In this document: piece after piece, positions 32,919 through 42,316 of the stretch
Position numbering within the stretch: the stretch's first letter is position 1
Layout: the number at the start of each line of letters is the position of its first letter
Source of the DNA: Lentzea nigeriaca
GTDB taxonomy: Bacteria > Actinomycetota > Actinomycetes > Mycobacteriales > Pseudonocardiaceae
DNA length: 64,000 nt
Assembly: GCF_016907955.1 (NCBI RefSeq)
Contig: NZ_JAFBCX010000015.1
Location: forward strand, 99,585 to 163,584
Reading direction: 5' to 3'
The notes under the pieces: generated by a model
Told to the model about the DNA's origin: nothing
The model's database searches: none
What the model saw: only the letters and a program-made list of their open reading frames with translations
Position numbers and translations under genes: made by a program

Positions 32919-34484
32919 ATGACTGTCTACGGCATCGACCTCGGTACGACCTATTCCTGCATCGCACGAATCGACCAGACGGGCCGCCCGCACGTAATCC
33001 GGAACGTCACCGGAGAGGAATCCACGCCGTCGGTCGTGTACTTCGAGACGCCCTACAACACGGTCGTCGGGAAGGAAGCGAAGAACGCGGCGCTGCGGGA
33101 TCCCGGGTTGGTCGTCGCCCTCATCAAACGGGACATGGGCAAACGCGACGTGCGGCTCGACTTCCACGGCCAGGAGTACTCGCCGGAGGGCATTTCCGCG
33201 TTCATCCTGCGCGACCTGGTGAGGTCGGCGCACGAGGCGGGCGAGGTGGTCAGGGACGTCGTCATCACCGTGCCCGCCTACTTCGGCGTCGCCGAGCGCG
33301 AGGCCACCAGGACCGCCGGTGAGATCGCGGGCCTCAACGTCGTCAACGTCGTGCCGGAGCCCGTCGCGGCGGCGTTGTACTACGGGGTGCTCAACGCCGG
33401 TGCCGACCGGACGGTCCTGGTGTTCGACCTGGGTGGCGGCACCTTCGACACCACGGTGATCAAGCTGGTCGGCAACGACGTGACGGTGGTCTGCACCGAC
33501 GGCGACCACGAGCTGGGCGGGGCCGACTGGGACGAGAAGCTCGCGGGTCTCGTCTGCGAGCGGTTCATGGCGGAGCACCCCGGCTCGGACGCGACCGAGA
33601 GCGAGGACTTCCTCCAGGACGTCGGGCTGCTCGCCGAGGACATGAAGAAGGCGCTGACCAGCATGCAACGGCGGCGGCAGCAGGTGCACTTCGGCGGGCG
33701 CAGCGCCCTGGTCGAGATCACCAGACAGGAGTTCGAGCAGGCCACGGCCGAGCTGCTCGGCCGCACGATGGACATCACCGCCCGCACCCTCGCGCTGGCC
33801 TCGCAACGCGGTGTCACGACGTTCGACGAGGTGCTGCTCGTGGGCGGTTCGACCCGCATGCCCGCGGTCGCCGAGGCGCTGCGGACCCGCTTCAGGTTCT
33901 CGCCGAAGGTGCACGAGCCGGACCTCGCCGTCGCGAAGGGCGCGGCGCTGTTCGCCCTGGCCCAGTCGCTGAAGATCGGTGGCAACGACGCGGATCGCCT
34001 CGGCCTGTCGAACGCGGCGGTCGAGGCGGTGGCGTCGCGCAAGGTCACCATCGTGACGCCGCGGGCGTTCGGCGTCGCGGTGGTCGACCCGGCGCACCCG
34101 GAGGACAGGAAGAAGTTCCTGGTCGCGCACCTGCTCGACGCCAACACGCCGCTGCCCGCGCAGGAGACGCAGCAGTTCCAGACGTTCGACCACAACCAGC
34201 GGTCGATCGACATCGAGATCTGGGAGCAGGCGGGAGCGATCGCGTCCGAGCTGCCCGAGCACAACAAGCAGATCGGCGGGGCGTGCATCGACCGGCTGCC
34301 GCCGTTGCCGAAGGACTCGCCGGTCAACGTCACGTTCCGGATGGACGAGAACGGCACGTTGCACGTCACGGCGCAGGACCTGCGCACGAACAAGACGGCG
34401 GAGACCGAGATCAAGATCGGTGACCTGACTAGGCAGGACGTCAACGCGGCCAAGGACGCGGTCGCCCGCATGTCGAGAATCTAG
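32919..34484 (+). CDS. Hsp70-like chaperone lacking the C-terminal lid
   Basis: A 521-residue Hsp70. The ATPase domain is intact: YGIDLGTTYSCIARID at the start, VVITVPAYFGVAEREATRTA near 112, LVFDLGGGTFDTTVIKL near 168, EVLLVGGSTRMPAVAEAL near 305. A beta-type substrate domain follows (ITPRAF-like TIVTPRAFGVAVV near 385, VTFRMDENGTLHVTAQDL near 480). The helical lid is absent (usual DnaK is about 610), and the hydrophobic LLLDVTPLSLG linker is replaced. ATG 32919 preferred; GTG 32913 possible. It closely resembles the second Hsp70 at 40.7 kb but has no GrpE beside it. Confidence 0.92.
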   Translation: MTVYGIDLGTTYSCIARIDQTGRPHVIRNVTGEESTPSVVYFETPYNTVVGKEAKNAALRDPGLVVALIKRDMGKRDVRLDFHGQEYSPEGISAFILRDLVRSAHEAGEVVRDVVITVPAYFGVAEREATRTAGEIAGLNVVNVVPEPVAAALYYGVLNAGADRTVLVFDLGGGTFDTTVIKLVGNDVTVVCTDGDHELGGADWDEKLAGLVCERFMAEHPGSDATESEDFLQDVGLLAEDMKKALTSMQRRRQQVHFGGRSALVEITRQEFEQATAELLGRTMDITARTLALASQRGVTTFDEVLLVGGSTRMPAVAEALRTRFRFSPKVHEPDLAVAKGAALFALAQSLKIGGNDADRLGLSNAAVEAVASRKVTIVTPRAFGVAVVDPAHPEDRKKFLVAHLLDANTPLPAQETQQFQTFDHNQRSIDIEIWEQAGAIASELPEHNKQIGGACIDRLPPLPKDSPVNVTFRMDENGTLHVTAQDLRTNKTAETEIKIGDLTRQDVNAAKDAVARMSRI

Positions 34485-34876
34485 TAGAGCGTCGCCTCTA
34501 ACCTTTGGTATGGGCCGGTCGTCCGCGTGTCGCGCGGCGTGTCGGCGATGTGATCGTGAGTTGGCGGTAGGTGGCGTGATCAGCAAACGTTTGCCTCGGC
34601 TCGCAACTACAACCAACTCAAGATCGCGGACCACACAACTAAGCCGCGACGGCCTACTAGTAGAGCGTCGCGGCTTGGTTGTGCTCCGTTGAGTCGGGCA
34701 GGGGGCTGGGCGGTCTGGTGCTCGTCACCGAAAGCCCGGATGGTCGCGCTCTCATGCACGTCGCTGCCGAGATGGTGGTAGAGAAATGCTGACGCGTTTG
34801 CTGATCACCCCAACTGCTGCCAACCGTGCGGTCGGCAGGCTGACCGCAAATTCCCCGGCAACATTCCGCGCCACAC
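34481..34876. other. Intergenic region with direct and inverted repeats
   Basis: Nearly 400 bases without a supported gene. It contains CTAGTAGAGCGTCGC twice (34481-34495, at the Hsp70 stop, and 34657-34671); a widely spaced inverted repeat GTGATCAGCAAACG/CGTTTGCTGATCAC (34576-34589, 34795-34808); a GCAAACGTTTGC palindrome (34583-34594); and the strong hairpin at 34634-34683. Both neighbouring genes end here (Hsp70 rightward, the giant protein leftward). The pattern suggests a small degenerate inserted element. Confidence 0.55.
34634..34683. terminator. Strong hairpin, probable bidirectional terminator
   Basis: Eighteen-base arms, CACAACTAAGCCGCGACG (34634-34651) and CGTCGCGGCTTGGTTGTG (34666-34683), with one G-T pair and a 14-base loop. 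It sits between the convergent Hsp70 and giant TIR-CHAT genes. Confidence 0.7.
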
Positions 34877-37800
34877 CTAGACGGACGGGCTCACGACAGC
34901 GGGCACGCTCGACACCCCGGACGGCAACGGCGCCAGGTCGCGCACCACGTCGTCGATCGCGGGCCCGACCCTGGCCACGAACCGGTCCCCGGACGCGCTC
35001 TCGCCGTCGGACGCACGCCGGCGGCGCAGCCACAGCAGCGCGGTGAGCTCGGCGCGCACCCGCCGGTCCAGCGCGGGGACCGACTCGCCGTCCAGCAACG
35101 AGTCGACCGAGTCGGCCACGGCCGGTACGTGCAGGTCGTCGGCGAGTGCGCCCGCATCGGCGAGATGGCCGCGGTCGCCGAGAGTGCGACCCCACGCCCA
35201 ATGCACGTACATCGCCAGCATGGGGTCCTTCTGCCGTTCGCAGATCGCGAGAGCAGCGGCGAAGTCGCCCGGCGAGTCCTGGCCCATGCGCGCGGCGACC
35301 AGGGCCAGATGTAACCGGCAGTCCGCGAGCAACGAGCGGACGCCCGTGTCGAACGCCATCCGCCGTGCGTCGTCGTAGCGTTCCCATGCCTCGTGCAGGT
35401 CGCCGTCGGCGAGGGCACCGTCGCCCGCGAGCAGCAGGCTGACCACGACGGAGACCGACGGCGGCAGCTCCTCGGCGACGCGTCCGGCACCGCGCATGAC
35501 CGCCGTCGCCGACCGGTGCCAGCCGCCCGCGGCCAGCACCCAGGCGAGCGACACCAGCGTCGTGAGCACCTCCGACCGCCTGCCGAGCTCGCCGAACGTC
35601 TCCTCGGCCAAAGCCAGGTTCGCCACCGCCTCGCCGTGCTCACCCAGTTCGGCGAAGCAGCGGCCGGTCTGCCGGAACAGCTCCGCGACCAGGTCGGGGG
35701 CGACGATGCCGGCCAGCTTGTCCGTGCACTCGTCGTAGAACTTCATGGCACCGGCCGGGTTGCCGTGCTCGAACTCGAGGTCGCCCTTGCGCAGCAGCGC
35801 CTCCGACACGAGCCGGGGGTCGTCCGCTGCCACCTCCATCACCGCGTCGTACCAGTCCTCGGCGTCGTCCGGCCGGTTGCGGGACCGCGCGATCATGCCC
35901 AGCGCCAGCATGCACACGGCACCGCCGCGGCGGCTGTTGAGCTCCTGCGCCTTGTCGATGCCGCGTTCGAAGAGCTCCTCGGCGCCCGCGATGTCCTCCC
36001 GCCGCAGCCGCACCAGGGCCAGCTGGATGACGAAGCCCATCGCGAGCAGGTCCGTGCTGGCGGCGAGACCGCGTTCGAGCACGTCGGCCGCTTCCTCCAG
36101 GAGCCCGGCCTTGGCCAGCACGCCACCGAGCACCAGCTGCGAGGTGCCTTCCAGCACCGGGTCCATCTCGACCGAGCGCCGCAGCGACTCGCGGGCCCCG
36201 CGCAGGTCGCCCTGGGCCGCCCAGATGCGGCCGAGCTGCTGGTGGGCGACGGCCTGGCCGCGCTGGTCGTCGAGGTCCTCCGCGAGCTCGATGAAGTACT
36301 CGTAGGCCTCGCGCGCGTCGGTGAGCTTGCCCAGCTGCAGCAGCGCCTCGCCCTGCAGCTGGACGCACGTGGCGAGCAGCCCCGCGTCCTCCAGGGTCTC
36401 CGCGTGGTCTCGCGCGTCGACGAAGCAGTCCCACGCCTGGTCGAACAGCCTTCGCGCGACGTGCACGGCTCCGAGCTGCAGCAACGCCGCGGCGAACACC
36501 CGCCGCACGTCGACGTCGGCCGCGCTCACCTCCTGGGCGCGCAGCTCGTGGCGTTCGGCGGCGGCGTGCTCGCCGCACGCGTGGGCGAGCTCGGCCAGGT
36601 CGGCGTGGATCGTGACCGAGTCGGTCTCCTCGCCGATCTCGGCGGCCACGTCGAGCGCGCCGTGGCTGAAGAAGTGGGCTTCCTCCTCGTCGCTGCGGGC
36701 CAGCGCGAGCCCGCCGAGGCGCTGGTAGCAGCCCGCGAGCACGGTCCTCGCGTCGAGCTGTTCGGAGATGCGGGCGTCGCCCGCGACCTTGATCGCCTCG
36801 CGGTAGGCGGCTTCCGCGGCGTCGGGATCGTGGGCGACGTGGGCGATGGTGCCGAGCTGCTGCAGTCCGGCGGCAACGGCGACCAGGTCACCGGAGGACT
36901 CCGCGAGCTGTTGCGCCCGCAGCTGCGCGGCGTGGGCGGCGCCGAACTGGCCACGCCGCAGCTCCACCACGGACGTCCGGTGGTGGAACGGCCGTGCGCG
37001 GGGGTCGTCCGCACCGATCAACGCCAGCGTTTCGGCGCACAGGTGCCATTCCCAGTCCAACGCGCCGATGCGGTCCAGGACCGCGCACATCTCGGCGCTG
37101 ATCGCGATCGCCTGTCCCGTGAGACCCGCGGCCCAGCTGTGATGCCTGGCCTCCTCCAACGACGTGAGGCTGACGACCAGGTCGGACCGCCACAGTTCGG
37201 CCTGCCTGCGGTGATAGGCCGCGGCCCTGCGGTGTGCGGCGACGATCTGGTCGGGCCGGGCGAGCTCGGCCAGGGCGTCCGCGGTCCAGCGGTGCACCAT
37301 GAACTCGTCGCCGACCGGGGTCAGCAACGTGAGCCGCATCAGCTCGGCGCACGCCTCCGTCAGCTCGGGCCGCACGAACGGCCGCATCGTCGAGAGATCC
37401 GTGTTGAGCTGCGCGTGGACGCGGTCGGGCAGAGGGAGGTCCGCGCGCGAACGGGCGGTGCCGTGCCGTTCCGCCTCGCACAACAACGCGTACGCGGTGG
37501 CCAGCCGGTCGCGCACAGCCGGTTCGGGAACCACGTCGGCGGCGACCACCCAGGCGAGGCCCTGAACCTCGACGGGCTGGCGGTAGACCGAGGCCGCGAC
37601 CAGCAGTTCCGCCGCCGAGGGCGCGGACTCGGCGAGCCCGGCGCAGAGGTCCTTCAGCAGCACGTCGGCGGCAGCGATCGTAACGGTCGCGGCGATCGCC
37701 GAGTCGAGGCCGCGTTCGCCGTCCTGCCACCACCGCGCGTCCGGCGTGAGCCGCTCGATCCGCCGCACGACCGTGTCGAAGTGGGCACCGGAACCGCGCT

Positions 37801-40057
37801 CCGCCGTGTCGCGCCGCCCGCCGCGCAGCACCGCGTCGAGGTACTCCAGGGCACGTGGGTGACCACCAACGGCCTGGTAGGCGCGCTGCGCGTCGTCGGG
37901 AGGCAACCGGTCGAGCGCGGGCAGCCGGTAGATCAGCTTCCTCGTCTCGGCGAGCGACAACGGGCCGAGGTGGTGCGTCACGAGCTCGCGGTGCCGGGGC
38001 GGCACGCGTGTGGTCATGATCAACCGGGCGGGCGAGCGCAGTTCGAGCCACTCGGGCACGAAGTCGGGCAGCTCGTCCGAGTGCGGATCGCTCGCCGGGT
38101 CGTCGAGCAGCAGCACGATCTCGGCCTCGAGCCTCGGCAGCACGTAGCGGTCCAGCTCGTCGAGGCGGTCGCGCCACGGTTCCGACTGGTCGAGCAGGAA
38201 CGCGGTGTCCTCGCGGGGCACCTTGTGCCAGCGCAACGCCCTGGCCAGCTCTTTCAGCACCTGGTCCGGTGTGCACCGGCCGTGCAGCGTCACCGGGACG
38301 ATCGGCCGTGACTCGCCGAGCAGGTGCACGAGGGCGGCGGCGAGCGTGCTCTTGCCCGCGCCGCCCATGCCGTGGATCACGACGCCGCGCACCTCGCGGA
38401 GCTGCCGCAACAGCTCGCGCAGCTCCGCACGACGGCCGACGAAGTCACCGATGCCGAGGTCGACGATGCCCTTCGCGAGCACCGCGCGGGCCTGGTCGTC
38501 GACCGGGGCGACGTGGCCAGGATCGAACAGCCGGTGCTGCCGGACCCGCTGGAACAACGCCGGCGTGGCCCACTCGGTGAAGCGCCGTTCGGCGTCGATC
38601 AGCCTGCGCACCGCGGACACGGCGGCGAGCGGATCAGGTGCCTCCTGGCTCGCGAGCTCGCCGTAGACGCGAGAGAGGAACTCGGTCGCGTAGTCGTCGG
38701 TGACCGACGCCGTCATCGCGAGCACCGCGGGCACCCCGTGCTCGATCAGCCCCTGTGCGAGCCCCGGCATCGACGCGGCCGACTGCGCGGTGGCGCACCC
38801 GGCGAGCACCACGAACGGCACCACGCGGCCGGGTTCGATCAGCTCGTCCACGAACCGCCACGTCGTGAGCTCCTCCGCGCGGCCATCGGTCGTCTCCAGC
38901 ACCAGCGCGCCCGGCCGGGCGTGGCACGAGATGTGCAGGACGTGGAAGTCCTCCTTGAGCGCCTCGCGGATGGCGTCGACCGAGCCCCAGTTGAGGATCC
39001 GCACGTGGGCGCGGTGGCGGCGGGCCCGGTGCACCTGGTCGAGGATGCGGGCGAGCTCGTACTCGTAGTCGAGCAGCTCGCCGCCGCCGGTGTCCGGGCT
39101 CGCGATCACCGCCAGCACCCGCAACGGGCCGGGCACGTCGGTGCGCGCGGTCGGCCCCAGACCCGGCTGATGCCGGTACACGCTCACACCCGGCCGCAAC
39201 GCGAGCGGTTCGCCGTCGAGAACGAGGCTCTCCCACGGCAGGTCGGCGAGCCCGGCGCTGACGTCGAGCGCGATGTGCGCGGGACGGCCGGAGCGGGCCG
39301 ACTCCCTGAGCCGGTCCGCGAGCGCCTTCGAGACGCTCGCCGGCAGGAACGCCTCGGCGAGCGTGGTGCCGAACGCGCGGGTGGTGGCGTCGAGGTCGCG
39401 TTCGCGGGCGGCCTGGGCGGCGTCGGAGCGCAGGACCCTGCCCGCGGTCGTGCGGGCCCTGCCGAGCTCCCACCACGCGTGGCGGACCCGTTCGGTGAGG
39501 CCGCGGTGAGCTGCGGAGATCTCCGTGTCGTCCGTGGCGAGCGCGGTCGTGGAAGGTCGGATCCGGATCGTCGTCCACAGCGGGCTGTTCGCGGTGCGGG
39601 CGCGGTCGGCGGGCACGACGAGCGAGAGGTCGGCTGGCCGCACTCGATCCGACGTCAGCTCGGCGACCAGGCCGGTGATCAGGGCGTTGAAGCTCGCCAG
39701 GTCGACGGCTTCGGCGAAGTTGTACGCCTGCCACGCGGAGAGAACGGGTGGCAGCCGGGCCTCGTTGTGGGACAGCACCGGCACCAGCCGGCGCAGCCTG
39801 CCGTCCAGCGCGCGCTTGGCCAGTGCCGCGTACTCCAGCGTGACGCGCGGGTCGTCGGAGTTGTTCTCGCTGCACACGACGATCGCCGTGGCGGCGGCCG
39901 CGATGCCCTCGTCGACGCGTCCGATGATCGATTGACCGGCCAGCACGTCCCATTTGTCGAGGAACACTCGCAATCCCGCGGATTCGAGCCCTTGACCCAG
40001 GTTCTCGGCGAAGAGTTCGTCCGCCGCGGAGTACGAGATGAAAATGGGCGGCTGCAT
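34877..40057 (-). CDS. Giant TIR-CHAT-NTPase-TPR protein (NLR-like)
   Basis: A 1726-residue multidomain protein. Residues 1-115 are a TIR domain (PPIFISYSAADELFAENLGQ). Residues 260-510 form a CHAT (caspase-like) protease with the dyad His379 (HVLHISCHA) and Cys421 (FVVLAGCATAQ). Residues 530-900 are a STAND/NB-ARC-like NTPase with Walker A GMGGAGKST (Lys569) and Walker B EIVLLLDDPASD. About 1000-1640 are at least a dozen TPR-like helical repeats, probably the sensor. Such layouts match bacterial NLR-like immune or cell-death proteins: repeats sense, the NTPase oligomerises, TIR and protease act. ATG 40057; 103 bases separate it from the divergent GrpE-led operon. The combination of TIR and CHAT in one chain is unusual. 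Confidence 0.9.
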   Translation of the reverse strand: MQPPIFISYSAADELFAENLGQGLESAGLRVFLDKWDVLAGQSIIGRVDEGIAAAATAIVVCSENNSDDPRVTLEYAALAKRALDGRLRRLVPVLSHNEARLPPVLSAWQAYNFAEAVDLASFNALITGLVAELTSDRVRPADLSLVVPADRARTANSPLWTTIRIRPSTTALATDDTEISAAHRGLTERVRHAWWELGRARTTAGRVLRSDAAQAARERDLDATTRAFGTTLAEAFLPASVSKALADRLRESARSGRPAHIALDVSAGLADLPWESLVLDGEPLALRPGVSVYRHQPGLGPTARTDVPGPLRVLAVIASPDTGGGELLDYEYELARILDQVHRARRHRAHVRILNWGSVDAIREALKEDFHVLHISCHARPGALVLETTDGRAEELTTWRFVDELIEPGRVVPFVVLAGCATAQSAASMPGLAQGLIEHGVPAVLAMTASVTDDYATEFLSRVYGELASQEAPDPLAAVSAVRRLIDAERRFTEWATPALFQRVRQHRLFDPGHVAPVDDQARAVLAKGIVDLGIGDFVGRRAELRELLRQLREVRGVVIHGMGGAGKSTLAAALVHLLGESRPIVPVTLHGRCTPDQVLKELARALRWHKVPREDTAFLLDQSEPWRDRLDELDRYVLPRLEAEIVLLLDDPASDPHSDELPDFVPEWLELRSPARLIMTTRVPPRHRELVTHHLGPLSLAETRKLIYRLPALDRLPPDDAQRAYQAVGGHPRALEYLDAVLRGGRRDTAERGSGAHFDTVVRRIERLTPDARWWQDGERGLDSAIAATVTIAAADVLLKDLCAGLAESAPSAAELLVAASVYRQPVEVQGLAWVVAADVVPEPAVRDRLATAYALLCEAERHGTARSRADLPLPDRVHAQLNTDLSTMRPFVRPELTEACAELMRLTLLTPVGDEFMVHRWTADALAELARPDQIVAAHRRAAAYHRRQAELWRSDLVVSLTSLEEARHHSWAAGLTGQAIAISAEMCAVLDRIGALDWEWHLCAETLALIGADDPRARPFHHRTSVVELRRGQFGAAHAAQLRAQQLAESSGDLVAVAAGLQQLGTIAHVAHDPDAAEAAYREAIKVAGDARISEQLDARTVLAGCYQRLGGLALARSDEEEAHFFSHGALDVAAEIGEETDSVTIHADLAELAHACGEHAAAERHELRAQEVSAADVDVRRVFAAALLQLGAVHVARRLFDQAWDCFVDARDHAETLEDAGLLATCVQLQGEALLQLGKLTDAREAYEYFIELAEDLDDQRGQAVAHQQLGRIWAAQGDLRGARESLRRSVEMDPVLEGTSQLVLGGVLAKAGLLEEAADVLERGLAASTDLLAMGFVIQLALVRLRREDIAGAEELFERGIDKAQELNSRRGGAVCMLALGMIARSRNRPDDAEDWYDAVMEVAADDPRLVSEALLRKGDLEFEHGNPAGAMKFYDECTDKLAGIVAPDLVAELFRQTGRCFAELGEHGEAVANLALAEETFGELGRRSEVLTTLVSLAWVLAAGGWHRSATAVMRGAGRVAEELPPSVSVVVSLLLAGDGALADGDLHEAWERYDDARRMAFDTGVRSLLADCRLHLALVAARMGQDSPGDFAAALAICERQKDPMLAMYVHWAWGRTLGDRGHLADAGALADDLHVPAVADSVDSLLDGESVPALDRRVRAELTALLWLRRRRASDGESASGDRFVARVGPAIDDVVRDLAPLPSGVSSVPAVVSPSV

Positions 40058-40103
40058 CACGGGAATGGTGACACCACGCTGCGCGGCTCGGGGTGTTGGC
40101 CAC

Positions 40104-40132
40104 TTGTTGTCCATGAAATGGCCAGCTATAGG
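40104..40132 (+). promoter_or_regulatory. Putative promoter of the GrpE-Hsp70-GTPase operon
   Basis: TTGTTG (40104-40109), a 17-base spacer and TATAGG (40127-40132) face the GrpE gene, predicting a start near 40139 and a 22-base leader. A pair of TGGCCA boxes overlaps it (near 40097 and 40119) and could bind a regulator shared with the divergent giant gene. Based only on consensus match. Confidence 0.45.
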
Positions 40133-40160
40133 AGGTCGCTCGGTGATAGGAAATGGAGCC

Positions 40161-40694
40161 ATGCTTCCCGCAATGGGGCCGCCCGCCGAAGAAAGCAAAT
40201 CCGAGCCGTTCGCCGACCTGGCCGAACGGCTCTCCGCTGTCGAGACCGCGGTGAAGGATTTCCATCGAAGGGCCGCACATCGTGAATCGGTGATAGACCG
40301 GCTGCACGAGGAGAACCAGTCGTTGCGCAACGGCATGCGCCGCGAGGTTCTCGACCCCGTCATCTCCGATCTCGTCCGCCTCTACGACGGGCTGAACGCG
40401 CAGGCGGAGCGGTTGTCGAGCGAGCTCTTCGCGAGCTTCGCCGACGACGTCGTGCTGGTGCTCGACCGGTGCGGGATCGAGGTCGTGGCGGCCGTGGCTG
40501 GGGAGGAGTTCCAGTCGGGGCTGCACGCCGTCGGCTCGGTCGAGGAGACCGCCGACCCGGCACTGCACAACACGGTCGCGGTCCCGCTGCTCGCCGGGCT
40601 GCGCGAGCGGGACACGGGCCGGATGCGCCGGCTCGCCAAAGCAGTGTTCTACCGCACGGAGCAGGCCGCGCGGGCCGAGCCGGCAGGGGCCTGA
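40161..40694 (+). CDS. GrpE-like nucleotide exchange factor
   Basis: A 177-residue GrpE-like protein: an N-terminal helix with coiled-coil character (DLAERLSAVETAVKDFHRRA, then RLHEENQSLRNGMRREVLDP) followed by a helical/beta head ending near PALHNTVAVPLLAGL and a positively charged C-terminus (RRLAKAVFYRTEQA). It would exchange nucleotide on the Hsp70 encoded eight bases downstream. It is divergent in sequence from housekeeping GrpE, which typically has a DNxxRA motif; here the corresponding part is LVRLYDGLNAQAERL. ATG 40161 chosen; ATG 40173 possible. Confidence 0.75.
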   Translation: MLPAMGPPAEESKSEPFADLAERLSAVETAVKDFHRRAAHRESVIDRLHEENQSLRNGMRREVLDPVISDLVRLYDGLNAQAERLSSELFASFADDVVLVLDRCGIEVVAAVAGEEFQSGLHAVGSVEETADPALHNTVAVPLLAGLRERDTGRMRRLAKAVFYRTEQAARAEPAGA

Positions 40695-40702
40695 GGAGCA
40701 CA

Positions 40703-42310
40703 GTGGGAATCTACGGAATCGACCTCGGCACCACGTACTCGTGCGTCGCGCACATCGACGACACGGGGCGCCCGACGATCGTCAAGAACGCCGTCGGCGA
40801 GGAGACCACCCCGTCGGTGGTGTTCTTCGAGACGCCGGACAACATCGTGGTCGGCAGGGACGCGAAGAGCTCGGCGAAGATCAGCCCGGAGCTGGTGGCG
40901 TCGCTGATCAAGCGCCAGATGGGCGAGAAGGTCTCCTACACCTTCCACGGCGAGGAGCACACGCCGGAGAGCATCTCCGCGGTGATCCTGCGCGAGCTGG
41001 CGCGCTCCGCGTCCGAGCACACCGGTGAGCAGGTGCGCGACGTCGTCATCACGGTGCCCGCCTACTTCGGGGTGAGCCAGCGGGAGGCGACCCGCAACGC
41101 GGGCGTGATCGCCGGGCTGAACGTGATCGACGTGGTGCCGGAGCCGGTGGCCGCCGCGTTGCACTACGAGGCGATGAACTCGGGCGAGGACCGCACGATC
41201 CTGGTGTACGACCTGGGCGGCGGCACGTTCGACACGACGGTCATCCGCCTGTCCGGCAACGACGTCCAGGTCGTCTGCACCGACGGCGACCACCACCTCG
41301 GCGGCGCCGACTGGGACGAGAAGATCGCGGACTTCCTGCGGGACGCGTTCGTCGCCGAGCACCCGGACGCGGGCGCGGGGGACAGCGAGGACTTCCTGCA
41401 GGAGCTCGCGAACGCCGCCGAGGACATGAAGAAGGCGTTGTCCGCCATGACCTCGCGCCGCCACAACATGCGGTTCGCCGGTGAGGTCACCAGGGCCGAG
41501 CTCACCCGTGAGATGTTCGAGCAGAGCACCGCCGAGCTGCTCGACCGGACCATGGACATCACCGCGCGGACCGTGGAGACGGCGAAGGCCAAGGGTGTCA
41601 CCAAGTTCGACGAGGTGCTGCTCGTCGGTGGCGCGACCAGGATGCCCGCGGTCGCGGAGACGTTGCGCAGCCGGTTCGGGTTCGAACCCAAGATCCACGA
41701 CCCGGATCTGGCGGTGGCCAAGGGAGCCGCGCTGTTCGGGTTGATCCAGTCGGTGAAGATCGCGCTGCCGGACGGTGACGGCAGCGGCGCGTCGCCGAGT
41801 GACGCCGCCGTCGCGCTGGTCGCCGATCAGCTGGGCATCGAGCCGGCCCAGGTGGCGAAGCTCGCCGAGAAGCAGGTCGTCACGGTGTCGCCGCGGGCGT
41901 TCGGCATCAAGGCGTCCAAGGGCGGCAGCGACGTGACGTTCGTCGACCACCTGATCAACGCGAACGACCCGCTGCCCGCGGAACCGCCGTCGCGCCAGTA
42001 CGTGACCAAGTACGACAAGCAGGTCTCGATCCAGATCGAGGTGTGGGAGCAGGCCGGTGCGCGGGCATCGGAGTCGTTGGAGGACAACGAGAAGATCGGG
42101 GACGGCCTGATCAGCGGGCTGCCGCCGCTGCCGAAGGGTTCGCCGCTGGACGTGACGTTCACGATGGAGCGCAACGGAACGCTGCGGGTGCACGCGGTGG
42201 AGCTCAGCACCCGCAAGGACCTCACGATCGAGCTGATGATCGACGGGCTCAGCCGGGCCCAGGTCGAGCAGGCACGCGACGTGGTCTCGCGCTACAGCAT
42301 CGGCGGGTAG
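40703..42310 (+). CDS. Hsp70-like chaperone lacking the lid (second copy)
   Basis: A 535-residue Hsp70 paralogue of the 32.9 kb gene. GIYGIDLGTTYSCVAHIDDT at the start, VYDLGGGTFDTTVIRL near 172, EVLLVGGATRMPAVAETL near 308. Then an acidic/Ala segment (ALPDGDGSGASPSDAAVALV), SPRAFGIKASKGG in place of the standard interdomain linker, and a beta substrate domain ending DVVSRYSIGG. No lid and no C-terminal EEVD-type tail. GTG 40703 follows GAGGAG. Co-transcribed with GrpE and the FN3 protein (six-base gap). Probably acts as an ATP-driven switch for the neighbouring GTPase/STAND components. Confidence 0.92.
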   Translation: MGIYGIDLGTTYSCVAHIDDTGRPTIVKNAVGEETTPSVVFFETPDNIVVGRDAKSSAKISPELVASLIKRQMGEKVSYTFHGEEHTPESISAVILRELARSASEHTGEQVRDVVITVPAYFGVSQREATRNAGVIAGLNVIDVVPEPVAAALHYEAMNSGEDRTILVYDLGGGTFDTTVIRLSGNDVQVVCTDGDHHLGGADWDEKIADFLRDAFVAEHPDAGAGDSEDFLQELANAAEDMKKALSAMTSRRHNMRFAGEVTRAELTREMFEQSTAELLDRTMDITARTVETAKAKGVTKFDEVLLVGGATRMPAVAETLRSRFGFEPKIHDPDLAVAKGAALFGLIQSVKIALPDGDGSGASPSDAAVALVADQLGIEPAQVAKLAEKQVVTVSPRAFGIKASKGGSDVTFVDHLINANDPLPAEPPSRQYVTKYDKQVSIQIEVWEQAGARASESLEDNEKIGDGLISGLPPLPKGSPLDVTFTMERNGTLRVHAVELSTRKDLTIELMIDGLSRAQVEQARDVVSRYSIGG

Positions 42311-42316
42311 CCGCTG

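Noticed and set aside
34583..34594. GCAAACGTTTGC as a LacI-type operator
   Set aside because: It lies between two converging gene ends, not before a start codon, so an operator role is unlikely.
35393..38311. Rightward frame opposite the giant TIR-CHAT gene
   Set aside because: Compositionally skewed, no ribosome site, and mirrors the codon third positions of the real leftward gene.
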